NCBI GenBank assembly: GCA_965240325.2
Contig: OZ251224.1
Coordinates: 4,377,343 to 4,441,342, forward strand
DNA from: Rebecca billardiae RCC1528
Lineage: Eukaryota > Haptophyta
DNA: 64,000 bases
Direction of reading: 5' to 3'
Shown: positions 10,301 to 19,398 of the stretch, one piece after another
Position numbering within the stretch: the stretch's first letter is position 1
Layout: each line of letters opens with the position of its first letter
The notes under the pieces: model-generated
What the model saw: the letters and a program-made list of their open reading frames with translations, nothing else
The model's database searches: none
What the model was told of the DNA's origin: nothing
Made by a program: the position numbers and the translations under genes

Positions 10301-12076
10301 CGCCCGCCGCACGCGCGCGCGCCCCGCCCTCCGTGCGCGCGGCAGGCTGCCGTGGGACGCCGCCTTCGTGCTGTGCGTGAGCGCGGCGTCCGCGCGAGAC
10401 GCGGACCTCTTCACCGCGCTGCAGTCTCTGGACGCGGCGCAGCTGTTCACCTCCACGGTGAGCGTGGGCGGCTCGGTCGCGGAGTCGGGCGCGCACTACT
10501 TCGTGCCCAACCAGGCGGCGGCGGGGCACGTGCTCGGGCAGCTGGCGGAGCTCGCGCGCGCGCAGCAGGCCGCCGCGCGCTCGGCGGGCGCGCTGCCGCC
10601 GCCGGGGCCGGCGGCGGCCGCGCCGTCCGCGCTGCGCTCGGTGCGCGCGATCGCGCGCCGCATCGCGCTCGCGCAGGCCGCGGTCGAGCCCGCCGCCGCG
10701 GCCGCGAGCGGCGCGGTGCGCACGTGCGCGGCGGTGTGCATCCTCGAGCTGGACGGCTCCGCCTCCGCCGTCGCGGCGGAGACGCTCGAGGCGCTGCTGC
10801 CCAAGCTGCACGTGGCGTACATCGAGCGCGCGGCGCACAGCGCGCGGCCGGCGCTCGGCGCGGCCGCGGCCGCGGCCGCGGCCGCGCAGCCGGCGGCGCT
10901 GGGCGCGGGCGCGGCGGCGGGCGCGGGCGCGGGCGCGGAGGCGGACGCGCGGCGCGCGGCGCGGTGGGCGCGCACCGCGCCGCCGCACGGCGCGGGCGGC
11001 GCTGGCGCGGGCGGCGGCGCTGGCGCGGGCGGCGGCGACTTGGGCGCTGGCGCGGCGCGCGCGGCCGCGGCGGGCGGCGCGGCGGGCGGCGCGCGCGCAC
11101 CGCCCTCCGACCGCGAGAGCGTGCGCCTCAAGCTGTGGGCGCGCCGCCCGCCCGCGGGCGGCGCAGACGAGCCCGCCGCGCCGGGCGGCGGCGCGCGCCG
11201 CGCCCGGCCGAGCGGCGGCGACGGGTCGGGCGGCGGCGGCACGGCCGCCCCCGCGTTGGCCCCGTCCTTGGCGCTCGGCGCGCCCTCCGCCGCCGAGCGC
11301 CGCTCGGCCGGCGGCGGCGCGTGCCCGGCGGAGCTGCCCGGCTCGCCCTGCCTGCTCAGCGCGGCCTCTGCGTTCGCTCCGGCGCTGGACGAGCTGGCCG
11401 CAGCGCTCGGCCCGCAGCTGGCCGGGCTGGCCGCGGTCGAGCGCGAGGAGGGCGCGTGCTGCGTGCGCGTCGGCGCGGCAGGGACCGCCGCGTCCGCCAC
11501 GCAGGCGGCCGAGCGCGCGGTCGCCAGCGCCGTGAGCGGCCTTCCGATGCTCACGCGCACGCGCAGCAGCAGCAGCGCCGAGGTGCGCGCGCGCGCGCCG
11601 CGCGCCCCTTTGCGCGCGCGCGGCGGCTCACCGCGCCGCGCGCCGCGCCGCCCTCCCCGTGTGCGCAGGGCCTCGCGATCGGCGCGGACGCGGGCTGGGC
11701 GGAGTCTGTGCACGCGGTGCCGTACCTGCTGCGCCGCCTCTCCGCCTCGCTGTGCGTGGAGGACGTGCTGCCCGTGCTGATCGGAGACCGCCACTCCGAG
11801 CCCACCTTCAGGGCGCTGCGCGAGGCGTTCGGCGTGGACGCGGCGCAGCAGCCGCTGCCGCCCGTGCCCGCGCCCGGCCGCGCGGCGACCACGCAGCACG
11901 GCGGCGGCGTGGGCGCCATCTCGATCGGCGTGGGGCTGGACACGGACGCGCCCACCGCCGCCATGTACAGGCTGGCCGACGCCGCCGAGCTCGACGCGTT
12001 TCTGCGCGCGCTCGCGCACGCGCTGCCGGACGTGCCGGTGGGCGGCTGGGTGCGCGCCACGTACGCGCACGTCTGA
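7358..12076 (+). CDS. Trehalose-6-phosphate synthase fused to two degenerate phosphatase modules
   Basis: Exons 7358-7510, 7709-10035, 10346-11582 and 11669-12076 give 1,374 residues; each junction is a GTGCGC/GTGTGG donor with a CAG acceptor and restores frame. Residues about 80-555 are a GT20 trehalose-6-phosphate synthase, joining UDP- or GDP-glucose to glucose-6-phosphate. NRLPVSL, HGGLVSAL, WVGWPG, YYDGFCNNVLWPLLHY, VWLQDYHLMLLP, FLHVPW, GIDRLDYIKGLPHKL and TSLRDGMNLVSFEYVACQ keep the substrate-binding residues. Residues about 586-860 are a HAD-fold TPP module with motif I changed to GVLHTL and the acidic motif IV replaced by SAASARDADLF, while the motif III Lys (SKGSAIEL) remains. After a Gly/Ala-rich linker, residues about 955-1374 resemble a second, plant-type TPP module ending VLPVLIGDRHSEPTF, also without the normal acidic motif. 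The enzyme is probably a synthase with regulatory or scaffolding C-terminal domains, as proposed for class II plant TPS proteins. Confidence 0.85.
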   Translation: MAPPRARPARKPLVTSGDGALPNSRGDSPLHAGKQRTRTGDVERHIVAQISVWRARAHARAPRGRGRGARSRDPARGRGRRGRRARWRGCQAHSPRAAPRPRLPRPARAARAPVGAQELQRQLTSERQRQQDVKAHADERQSKETCLIIVANRLPVSLSRLPSGDWNADMSHGGLVSALMGVRNLRMTWVGWPGLEVPKEDQQAVSEQLQRLLQCVPVFLDAKTSGLYYDGFCNNVLWPLLHYVPLSSLGTEMREDEWDAYRRANAAFADAICSVADEADMVWLQDYHLMLLPQLLRERRPRAKIGWFLHVPWCAAEIYASFPKRKQILRGLLGADLIGFHVYDYARHFTESLQRVLGVEVAVHRETYVRDLARGHCLAVGAFPIGIEPARFDQLLDSLEVKDRIIDLRRRFDGKLVLLGIDRLDYIKGLPHKLAGMHRFLSQQPHMRRRVVLLQIAVPSRVAVPGYQKLRDSVHRLVAQINGQFGTLGDVPVHYLDRSCDLTELAALYFVADALIVTSLRDGMNLVSFEYVACQRPRDPGVLILSDFAGAAQCLRAGALVVNPHDAQEIANAIAQAVAMPSAERAERHAHMAAYVRRHTAQAWAEEFALSLTHLEAELSEAGFARRNPALPLPAGAVCAGFAAAAAASSQRLLVLGVLHTLLDWRAFRAAVDARALPRRVRDAVAALATAPHTTVVIVSARERALLAEWFAGIPVWLVAENGLFISDRTVGADAPWECTDENALGAPWLAHVRPIFDFFEQRTPHTCIEAHECSITWHHASDLDGGAAVDAAGAAASAAASAGGERARGVSADAAAAAAASAGMAGSGRPLRAPVGEISHADFAAYMASELYAHLARALRSARVEVHLDADRVEVRPSAVSKGSAIELILDRCARERARTRTRTRGAGARARRRARRGARRGAHRRADARAEGRTRGAAAHALGRTQPVRTVRTRRGCAARAEAERTAAPRAPPAARARARPPHARAPRPPCARQAAVGRRLRAVRERGVRARRGPLHRAAVSGRGAAVHLHGERGRLGRGVGRALLRAQPGGGGARARAAGGARARAAGRRALGGRAAAAGAGGGRAVRAALGARDRAPHRARAGRGRARRRGRERRGAHVRGGVHPRAGRLRLRRRGGDARGAAAQAARGVHRARGAQRAAGARRGRGRGRGRAAGGAGRGRGGGRGRGRGGGRAARGAVGAHRAAARRGRRWRGRRRWRGRRRLGRWRGARGRGGRRGGRRARTALRPRERAPQAVGAPPARGRRRRARRAGRRRAPRPAERRRRVGRRRHGRPRVGPVLGARRALRRRAPLGRRRRVPGGAARLALPAQRGLCVRSGAGRAGRSARPAAGRAGRGRARGGRVLRARRRGRDRRVRHAGGRARGRQRRERPSDAHAHAQQQQRRGARARAARPFARARRLTAPRAAPPSPCAQGLAIGADAGWAESVHAVPYLLRRLSASLCVEDVLPVLIGDRHSEPTFRALREAFGVDAAQQPLPPVPAPGRAATTQHGGGVGAISIGVGLDTDAPTAAMYRLADAAELDAFLRALAHALPDVPVGGWVRATYAHV

Positions 12077-12594
12077 CGGACGCGCCGGGCGGCGCTCGAC
12101 GACGACGGCGCGGGTGCGGCGGTCCGCGCGAGTCGGGGCGGCGTGCCCTCACGGCCTGACGGCTGACGCTGCTGGAGGGCACACGGCAGGCTCAGCGCGC
12201 GGTCGTCACCACTTCGTCACTGGCGCCAGCGCGCATCAGCCGCATGGTCGACAGTGCCGCAGTCGTGCCGACAGCAATCAGCAGGCGACGATGCTCTGCG
12301 CGGTGCGGCGCGCGCGACGATGTATGCTGCGCATATTCATCATATCGTCGTCAGGCTTTTATATTTAATTATCAACAGTCGCAGCACTTCGCATACAATA
12401 GCAAGCAGCAGCGGCGCGCAAGCACTTTTGGCCCGCCCGGTCGCCGGGATGATGACTACTGACGCAGTCAAACTCGAGAATCAGACCACAGACGCGCGAC
12501 GAGAATGAGCTGCGGCTGCTGCGAGGGTGGCAGGGTTCCCTGGCTGCGCAGAAAAGCGCACCGGGCACACACCTCCGGACGCGCGCATCTACTA
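12077..12594. other. Intergenic spacer
   Basis: About 500 bases, AT-richer around 12,300-12,410. No gene seen. An in-frame ATG at 12,505 precedes the preferred start of the next gene. Confidence 0.5.
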
Positions 12595-14132
12595 ATGGCG
12601 ACGACGACGACGGCGCGCGCGCTAGTCGTCACGATCGCGGCGCTGCCGCTGCTGCTACTGCTGCTGCTGCCAATGGCGGCGCGCGCGCCCTTCTGCCCGA
12701 ACGGGCCGATGCACGTGGACGCACGCGCGCGCCCGCTGCTGCTCGCGCACCACGCGCAGCTGCGCTCGCGGCCGTGGGCGTACGGGCCGCTCCCCGCGCC
12801 CGCGCCGGACGGCGCAGAGCGCGGCAGCGGGCGCGGGCGCGAGGCGCCGCGGCAGCTGTGGGACGCGGGCGCGTGGGCGGGCGAGACGATGCCCAAGTTC
12901 GAGGACGCCGACTGGCCCAAGCCCCGCGGCTGCCCCCCCGTCCCCGCCTCCCTCAGCCCGCTCAGCTGCCTGCCGCACAATGGCTACCTGCTGGGGCACG
13001 TGGGCGGCGCGGGCGGCACCGCGCTGCTCGTGCACCTGGGGCTGAAGACGGGGACGTCGGCGATGCGCGCGTTCTGGCGCTGCGCGTTCGGCGGCGAGGA
13101 GCGGCGGTACCGCGCCCTCCCGCGCGCCGCCCTCGCGCCCTCCAGCCGCATGCTGCACGCGGCGATGGTGCGCGCCCCGCTCGAGCGCCTGCTGGCGGGG
13201 TACGTGGAGCTGCTGCTGCGCAACACGCGCGCCGTGCGCGCGCACGGCTCGGGCCGCGTGTTCCGGCTGCCCACCGCGGCGCACATGGCGAGGATGCTCG
13301 AGGAGACGTTCGACGACGGCCTCGCGCGCGTCAACCAGGCGCTGGCGCGCGCGCGCGCACCCCACGGCGACGGCGGTGCGCCGGGCTCGTCCGCCTCGGA
13401 TGCGGCCGCGTTCGCGGCCGCGCTGCGCACCACCGCGGCCGGCTGGCTCGTGGCGGGCTACACGCGCGCCGACGGCCGCGACGGCGGCTGGCCCACGCGC
13501 ACGGCGCCCGAGTCCGCCGCCTCCCCCGAGGGCGTGCCGGGCGAGCTGGACGAGCTGCAGCGCTTCCGCGCGTTTGTGCGCTCGCTGTCGTGCGGAGGGC
13601 GGTGGCACGGCGTGGGCCACGTCGAGTCGCTGAGCGCGCAGCTGAGCGTCTCGCCGCTCGCGCCCGCCAACCACGCGCTGCTCGGCGCGCGCAAGCGGCA
13701 GCACCGGCAGCGGCAGCGCGGCGCGTGCCCGCTTGGCGCGCTGGGCGACACGGTGCCCCCGCCCATCCAGATGCTCATCCGACAGGAGGCGCTGCGCGAG
13801 GACCTCAAGCGCGTGCTGGGCGCGCTCAACGCGACGCACGCGCTGCGCAGCTGCCCGCTGCCGCGCCGGCGGCAGGACAACCGCCCGCCCGAGCTGGAGG
13901 ACAAGCTGCGCGCCAAGCGGCGCGAGGGCGGCGGCGGCGCGCCCAACCAGAACCAGACGGAGGCGGCGGTGGCCTCCGCCGTCTCGGGGCTGCCGGACAG
14001 GGGCGCGCTGCGGCGTGCGCTGGCGGAGGAGCCCGAGCTCGTGCGCGCCGTGTGCCGCGTGTACGCGCAGGACTACGCGTGCCTGCCCTACCCGCTGCCG
14101 TACAGCTGCAACGAGCTGATGCGCCCGCCCGC

Positions 14133-14174
<42 letters not shown>

Positions 14175-14600
14175 GCAGCAGCCGCAGCCGCAGCCGCCGC
14201 CCGGCTGGGGCCGCGCCAACGGCGGCGCGATGGCGGCTGGCTTCCCGAGGCAGCCGATGGGCGCGGGCGCAGCCGCCTTCCCGCACGGCGGCGGAGGCGC
14301 CCGCGCGTGGTGGGCCGGCGGGGCCGCGCCGCAGCCGCCGACGGCGCAGCCGCTGTGGCAGCGCCACGTGCAGCGGCCGCCGCCGCAGCAGCGGCCGTTC
14401 AGGCACAAGCCGCGCGCGCCGCCTGCGCCAGCAGCGGGCCACGGTGACTGGGGGCGCGGCTGGTCGCACCGAGCGCCGCGCCCGCAGCAGCCCGCCTGGG
14501 CGGCGCACGGTGGCACGATCGGTGGCGGGGCGCCGATGCGGCCGGCCGCGGCCCCGCTCGGCACGAGATTCGGCGGCGGCAGCGGCCGGGCCGGGCCAGC

Positions 14601-14634
<34 letters not shown>

Positions 14635-14775
14635 TCTCCCATCAGCCTTCCTGGGCTCGCGGGCGGGCAGCTCGCCCCGCTGCTCAGCTCGCTCAAGGAG
14701 GGGCTGGCGGGGCTGCAGCACATCCTGAAGGGCCCGGGCATCGCTCGGCAGAGTCCGCAGCGTGAGCGGTCGTAG
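12595..14775 (+). CDS. Sulfotransferase-like type II membrane protein with polyQ / Gly-rich tail
   Basis: Single exon, 726 residues from the ATG at 12,595. That start is preferred over 12,505 because it puts the hydrophobic signal anchor (LVVTIAALPLLLLLLLPMAA) at residues about 10-30. A lumenal region follows. GLKTGTSAMRAFWR resembles the 5'-phosphosulfate loop of PAPS-dependent sulfotransferases, and MVRAPLERLLAGYVELLLRN resembles the 3'-phosphate motif (R.PLERF.SGY) of Golgi carbohydrate sulfotransferases. HVESLSAQLS, a leucine-rich EALREDLKRVLGAL helix and DYACLPYPLPYSC complete the core at about residue 510. The rest is low complexity: a run of about 14 Gln, Pro/Gln, then Gly-rich with a nine-Gly run. 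Likely role is sulfation of a polysaccharide or glycoprotein in the Golgi; the acceptor is unknown. Assignment rests on motifs, not full-length similarity. Confidence 0.6.
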
Positions 14776-16663
14776 GGCGCCATATCACAATCACATCGCG
14801 TAGTAGTCTCACAGTGCGCTAACACGGGCCGAAAGTTGAATGAGAGGCGTCACGATGGCTGCCGACGCGCGCGCTGGCCGACCGTCCTCAAGAGGCCGTG
14901 ATCGGCGGCGTAGACCGCGCGGCGGACCTCGCGAGAGAGCCTAGTCCTAGTCTTCAGCGGCGCTGATCAACGCCTTCCTCCTCCTTCGCCTCGAGAGCAG
15001 CTCCACATGACACGCGCCGAGACGGCCGCAAAGCGACTCCGAAGCGACTCTGCGAGCGCGCCGCCGGCTGCTCTGAGCATGCGGAGATGGTCAGCTCTTT
15101 CGGGTGCGCGGCATGCGCGCTAGATTGCTGACTTTCATGGTACAGCTCGGCTGCTCGAAACGTGCACGTCTGCTCTCGCGTGCTGGCACGACTCACGCTC
15201 TCCAAACTGACCGCCGCTCATGTCAGGGCATGCTGCCGCAAGCTCTCATCCTCAATCGCATCCCAGCGGCACCCGGGCACAGACGCAGGTGCACATCGAC
15301 CTGGAGTGGCTGTCGTCGTCGCCACTACCTCTCGGCTGGCGCTCAGCACCAAGTTGCCGCGTAAATGAACGCGCGCGCGACGGCTTTCTGACCACGGCCC
15401 GTGTTGTGCAGGTCGTGGTCACACGTGAGCGCGGCGCTGCGGAGACGGGGCGGGGCCTCGCTTGTCCGTGACGCTGGCAGCGTGTCACGCGGGCCCACCG
15501 CCACGCCGCGCCGCAGGCCGCAACGCGCCGCGCCGTGCTGCGCTGCTCGCAAGTGCTGCCGTCAGCCAGGTCGGAGTTCGCGGTCGGTCGTCATGATGTC
15601 ACGGACACGGTCAGCGGCTCCCGCCAGCCGTCGTCGCACCCGACGGCCCGAGCTCAGCTGAGAGTGAGGCGCGCGTCTACGAAGAGGCGATGCGCAACTA
15701 CAGCATGCAACAGCGTGGCGTGCCGCGCTCGCGGGCTCCCCAAGCCTGCCGACTCATCCGCCAGCCAGCCAGCCGCCGACACGACGCGACGAGCTGAGTG
15801 GCCGTGGTCCGTGGCCGGTGCCTTCGCCGCGCGCGGGCACGCTGGAATCCATTCGGTCCGTCAGAGCCGATCATATCACGCGTATATTTTATTAGCAGCA
15901 GGCGAGCAGGCCGCTTGATACGACGCGTCTACTCCTCCTCCTTTACGCGCGCATATCAAGCTACGACCGGGCTATAGCCATAGGCCGCTACTCTGCTGCG
16001 AGTCTCAGCTGCGCCTACGCGGACACGGTGCGGTCAGAGCGGACCGTCAGCACACGGTCACGGGCGCGGTCGGGGCGCCGCAGCCAGCAGGCGACGTCGG
16101 CCGCGAAGTCAGCACAGTGATGGTGATGCGCCGAAAACGTGCAAGCGCGCCACGAGGAGACCCCAGACACATCACGTCAGCCACTCGTCGTGCGTCTTTC
16201 GTCGCCTGCTCCACCCAGCCCTCAAGTCAAGCTCAGGTGCCCCTGTGGCGGCAACCCGACCCCCTCATGCACTCCTCGGGAATCGGCAGCGCGCGCGTAC
16301 GCGCGCAGATCATCTCTTTGGCCGTGAGCGCATGGAGGCCGAAAGATACGACTGGATGGCGAGAACGCGTGCTCTTGACACCTTTGATGCGCAACGCAGG
16401 GTGCTCGTGCATCAGCTACGCCCGGTAAGCCGCTCGCACGCCAGCTGGGATGCTCGGGCTCCTCGCACGGCCGGACTGCTCGAGTGCCCGTCGTGTGCCG
16501 TATGCTCAGCAGCACAGCCGACGGGGCACACCTGATGCAGCGTCTTCTGACACTGCGCGTGTAGTGAGCTCGTACGCCAGCCCACTGCCTGCGCAGCCCG
16601 CTTGATCCCGATGATCGAGCCAACACGTGGATCCCATGCGCCTGCGCGAGCGCGGCCGCGGCG
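14776..16663. other. Gene-poor region
   Basis: Nearly 1.9 kb of mixed composition without a convincing ORF on either strand; short ORFs have no domain I know and use unlike codons. No tRNA or rRNA signature was found by eye. Confidence 0.5.
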
Positions 16664-17378
16664 CGCCCGCGAATGCAAGGGGGTGCAGCTCGTGAACAGT
16701 GGAACGCAGCTGTGATGCACTTGGCCATGCGTGTACACCGAACAATTTCAGCCACGTAACTTTCTGCGATGCCCTCCTAGACCCCGCTGTGAGCCGCCGT
16801 GTGGCGCGGCGCGCGCGAGGTGCGCGCGCAGGCTGCCGAGCGCCCGGCACGCGCACTCCGGTCAGAGGCGGACGGAGGCGGCCGCGATGGGAGGCATGAC
16901 CCGCGAGCCCGAACGAGCGTGAGTGATGCAGAACTCAGCCGCCCCCCGTCTTGGCGCACGCCATGCGGCTGGCGTCTCTGCGCGCGCATGTTCGCGTGCG
17001 GATTTCAGATGTTCCTGCTCGCGAAGCAACCGCGGGGAGCCCGCGAATTGAGGGGGGGTGCAGCTCGTCAACGGCGAAACGCAGCTGTGCTACCTTTGAT
17101 GATGCGTGTACACCGAACAATTTCAGCCACGTAACTTTCTGCGATTCCCTCCTAGACCCCCTGTCAGCCGCGGTGTGGCGCGGCGCGCGGCCAGGCGATG
17201 TCGCAGACTGCTGGCGCACCTGCACGCGCACTCTGGTCAAAGGCGGACGGAGGCGGCCGCAATGGGAGGCATGACCCGCGAGCCCGAACGAGCGCAGGTG
17301 ATGCAGAACTCAGCCGCCCCCCGTCTTGGCGCACGCCATGCGGCTGGCGTCGCTGCGCGCGCGTGTTCGCGCGCGGAT
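16664..17378. repeat. 375-bp direct tandem duplication, two diverged copies
   Basis: Copy 1 spans about 16,664-17,038 and copy 2 about 17,039-17,378. Anchors: GTGTACACCGAACAATTTCA at 16,731 and 17,106 (offset 375), and CCGCGAGCCCGAACGAGCG, which closes GATGGGAGGCATGACC.., in both. The copies differ by many substitutions and a few indels, so the duplication is old. On the minus strand both encode SQKVTWLKLFGVH in an otherwise unlike frame. Confidence 0.85.
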
Positions 17379-17904
17379 GGCTGCGCCAGCGATGGCGGCC
17401 GGCCGCCGCGAAAACGTCCCTGATCGCGGAATCGGCCGATTCTGCCAATTCAACTTTCGGTGCCGGTTAGCGCACTGTGTATTGATGATTCAGCCTGAAT
17501 GGCGGCCCCGATGCCCGCCATGGCACGGGCACTCGGGCTCGGCCGTCGGCGCCGACGGTGGTCGCCGGCGGCCGCGCACTCACCGACGAGTGAATTCGTT
17601 CGAGAGAATCCGAGTTCAGTAGTTCACTGACACTACTCACTAGTCTAAGCAGGTTAACATATATATATACATATATATACAATGCTCACTTCACAGCCAG
17701 CCAGCAGTGTCAGCAGCAGCGCAAATCTATATTTGATGATTGTCAGTGGTCGTCGCGCGTCCATATCAGCAGGCGGTCGGACTGAGGGTGAATACTGCCA
17801 GCTGGGACCATACTACGTCCGCATGCCGCTGGCGCGGGCCTGGCCGCCGGCCCGTTGTCGTCGGCCGCCAGGCCCGCCGAGCGCACCGCGATCCGGGCTG
17901 CTGC
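17379..17904. other. Intergenic, 3' flank of the SDR gene
   Basis: Contains a short (AT)n-like tract near 17,658-17,680. No gene seen. Confidence 0.5.
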
Positions 17905-18798
17905 TCAGTCCTCGCCGGTGGGCATCGTCGGCACGGCCTGCGGGTGCGCGCTGGTCTCCCAGTGCCAGAGCGCCGGCACCTTAGGCCCGGCCACCTCCTC
18001 GACGGGGAAGCGCTTGAGCAGCGTGTGCAGCTCCGCCTCCGTGCCGACTGTGTGCAGGTCGCCGCCCGCCTGCGGGCCCGGCCAGCGCTCGGCGGCCTGC
18101 GCGATGCCGGCGGTGAGCATGCCGATGTGCGCGGTCATCGGCATGGCGGACGGGTCCTTGGAGAGCTCGGGGTAGTTCCGGATGGGCAGCTTGCCCACGC
18201 GCACCTCGGACATGAACACCGAGTCCGCCTTGGACTTGGCCTCGGCGCGCAGCGCGGACGCGAGCCCGGAGACGTGGTGCGCGTTGATGCGCGTGAGCGA
18301 GGAGAGCTGGCGCTGCGTCACGGCGGAGGTGCCCGTGATGTAGGTGTACGAGGCGCCCTCCATGTGGCGCAGCTTCGGGATCAGCGCCTGCGCCACGCCG
18401 AAGTGCAGGTCGACGAGCACGCCGGCGTTGTGCCGGAAGATGTCGCGCTCCATCTCCAGGATGGAGGCGCCCTGCTTGGGGATGGTGAGGGTGCCGGTCT
18501 CGTCCTCGTCGCCCGCCTGGCCCCACCAGGCGACGCCGCAGTGCGCGACCACGTGCGTCGGCGTGCCGATGTCGAAGACGCGCTCCATCGTTTTGTCCAG
18601 CCCGGACGGCAGCATCGTGCCGTGCACGCAGTGCAGCCGCTCCGGGTGGCCGAGGTCCTCGTGGAGCTGCACGAGCTTCGCCTCGGAGCGCGAGTTGATC
18701 GTGACGGTCGCGCCGGCCTGGAGCAGCCCGCGCGCGATCGCGCGGCCCACCGGGCCCACGCCGCCCACCACGAGCGCTGCCTTGCCGGTGAGGCTCAT
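17905..18798 (-). CDS. SDR-family (Rossmann) protein with altered catalytic motif
   Basis: Single exon, 297 residues. The N-terminal GKAALVVGGVGPVGRAIARGLLQAGATVTINSR is a typical SDR dinucleotide-binding beta-alpha-beta unit with a GGVGPVG variant of the TGxxxGIG turn. THVVAHCGVAWWG replaces the NNAG strand. The YTYITGTSAV strand keeps the catalytic Ser (S158). The next conserved motif should be YxxxK, but the aligned segment reads INAHHVSGLASALRAEA, so both the Tyr and Lys are missing (N172 and H175 positions). The protein therefore looks like an NAD(P)-binding SDR that lacks classical oxidoreductase chemistry, or an atypical SDR. There is no leader, so it is probably cytosolic. It is the last of four minus-strand genes in tandem. 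Confidence 0.75.
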   Translation of the reverse strand: MSLTGKAALVVGGVGPVGRAIARGLLQAGATVTINSRSEAKLVQLHEDLGHPERLHCVHGTMLPSGLDKTMERVFDIGTPTHVVAHCGVAWWGQAGDEDETGTLTIPKQGASILEMERDIFRHNAGVLVDLHFGVAQALIPKLRHMEGASYTYITGTSAVTQRQLSSLTRINAHHVSGLASALRAEAKSKADSVFMSEVRVGKLPIRNYPELSKDPSAMPMTAHIGMLTAGIAQAAERWPGPQAGGDLHTVGTEAELHTLLKRFPVEEVAGPKVPALWHWETSAHPQAVPTMPTGED

Positions 18799-19398
18799 CG
18801 CTGGCGACGACGACGAGAGGGCAGGCGCCGGGCGTGGACTTCGTCAACGCGATGAATCAGCGCATCAGCTGCTTGATCTCGCGTTGCGAGGTGTAATTAC
18901 GTCGTGGCCCGAGCAGTGAATTCGGGGCCTGCTGCTAATGTTTCCAGCGCGGCTTGATGATAATCGCCGCGATTCCGGGCGGTGTCCGGTGCCGAACGGC
19001 CGCTCGGCACCGTGTGGACCCGTTGGCGCAGGCCGTTCGGCGTTCAAGTTCAACTACTTTGCCACAATCATGCCACTTGGCGACCGGTTGGCGACTGCCG
19101 TGCCGCTGCCGCTAGTCGCTGGACGCCGTCGTCACAGGCACCGGCACAGGAGCACAGTCTGTGCGTGATGACGGCCGATGGCGGCGAGCTGGCCGGCGGC
19201 GTGTCCAGCCTCTTCACCACGCCAGCCCATCCAGCGCTGCGCCAGTCCCGCGTGCGGGCCCTGGGCGCGAGTGCTGCCCGCTGGCCAGGGTCACGCGTGC
19301 GCAGGTCGCAGCCTCACGGGGCGGCCTCAGGCTCAGGGTCAGTGTGAGTGTCAGTGTGAGTGTCAGTCAGCGCAGCCTGGCAGGGCCGCGGCACGGCC
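18799..19398. other. Intergenic spacer
   Basis: 600 bases between the SDR start and the coiled-coil gene stop. Contains a short GTGAGTGTCA-type tandem repeat at about 19,337-19,370. No gene seen. Confidence 0.5.

Noticed and set aside
7346-10456. 1,036-codon minus-strand ORF opposite the trehalose-phosphate synthase gene
   Set aside because: Arg/His-rich shadow produced by G/C-ending codons on the other strand; the plus strand carries the conserved GT20 motifs.
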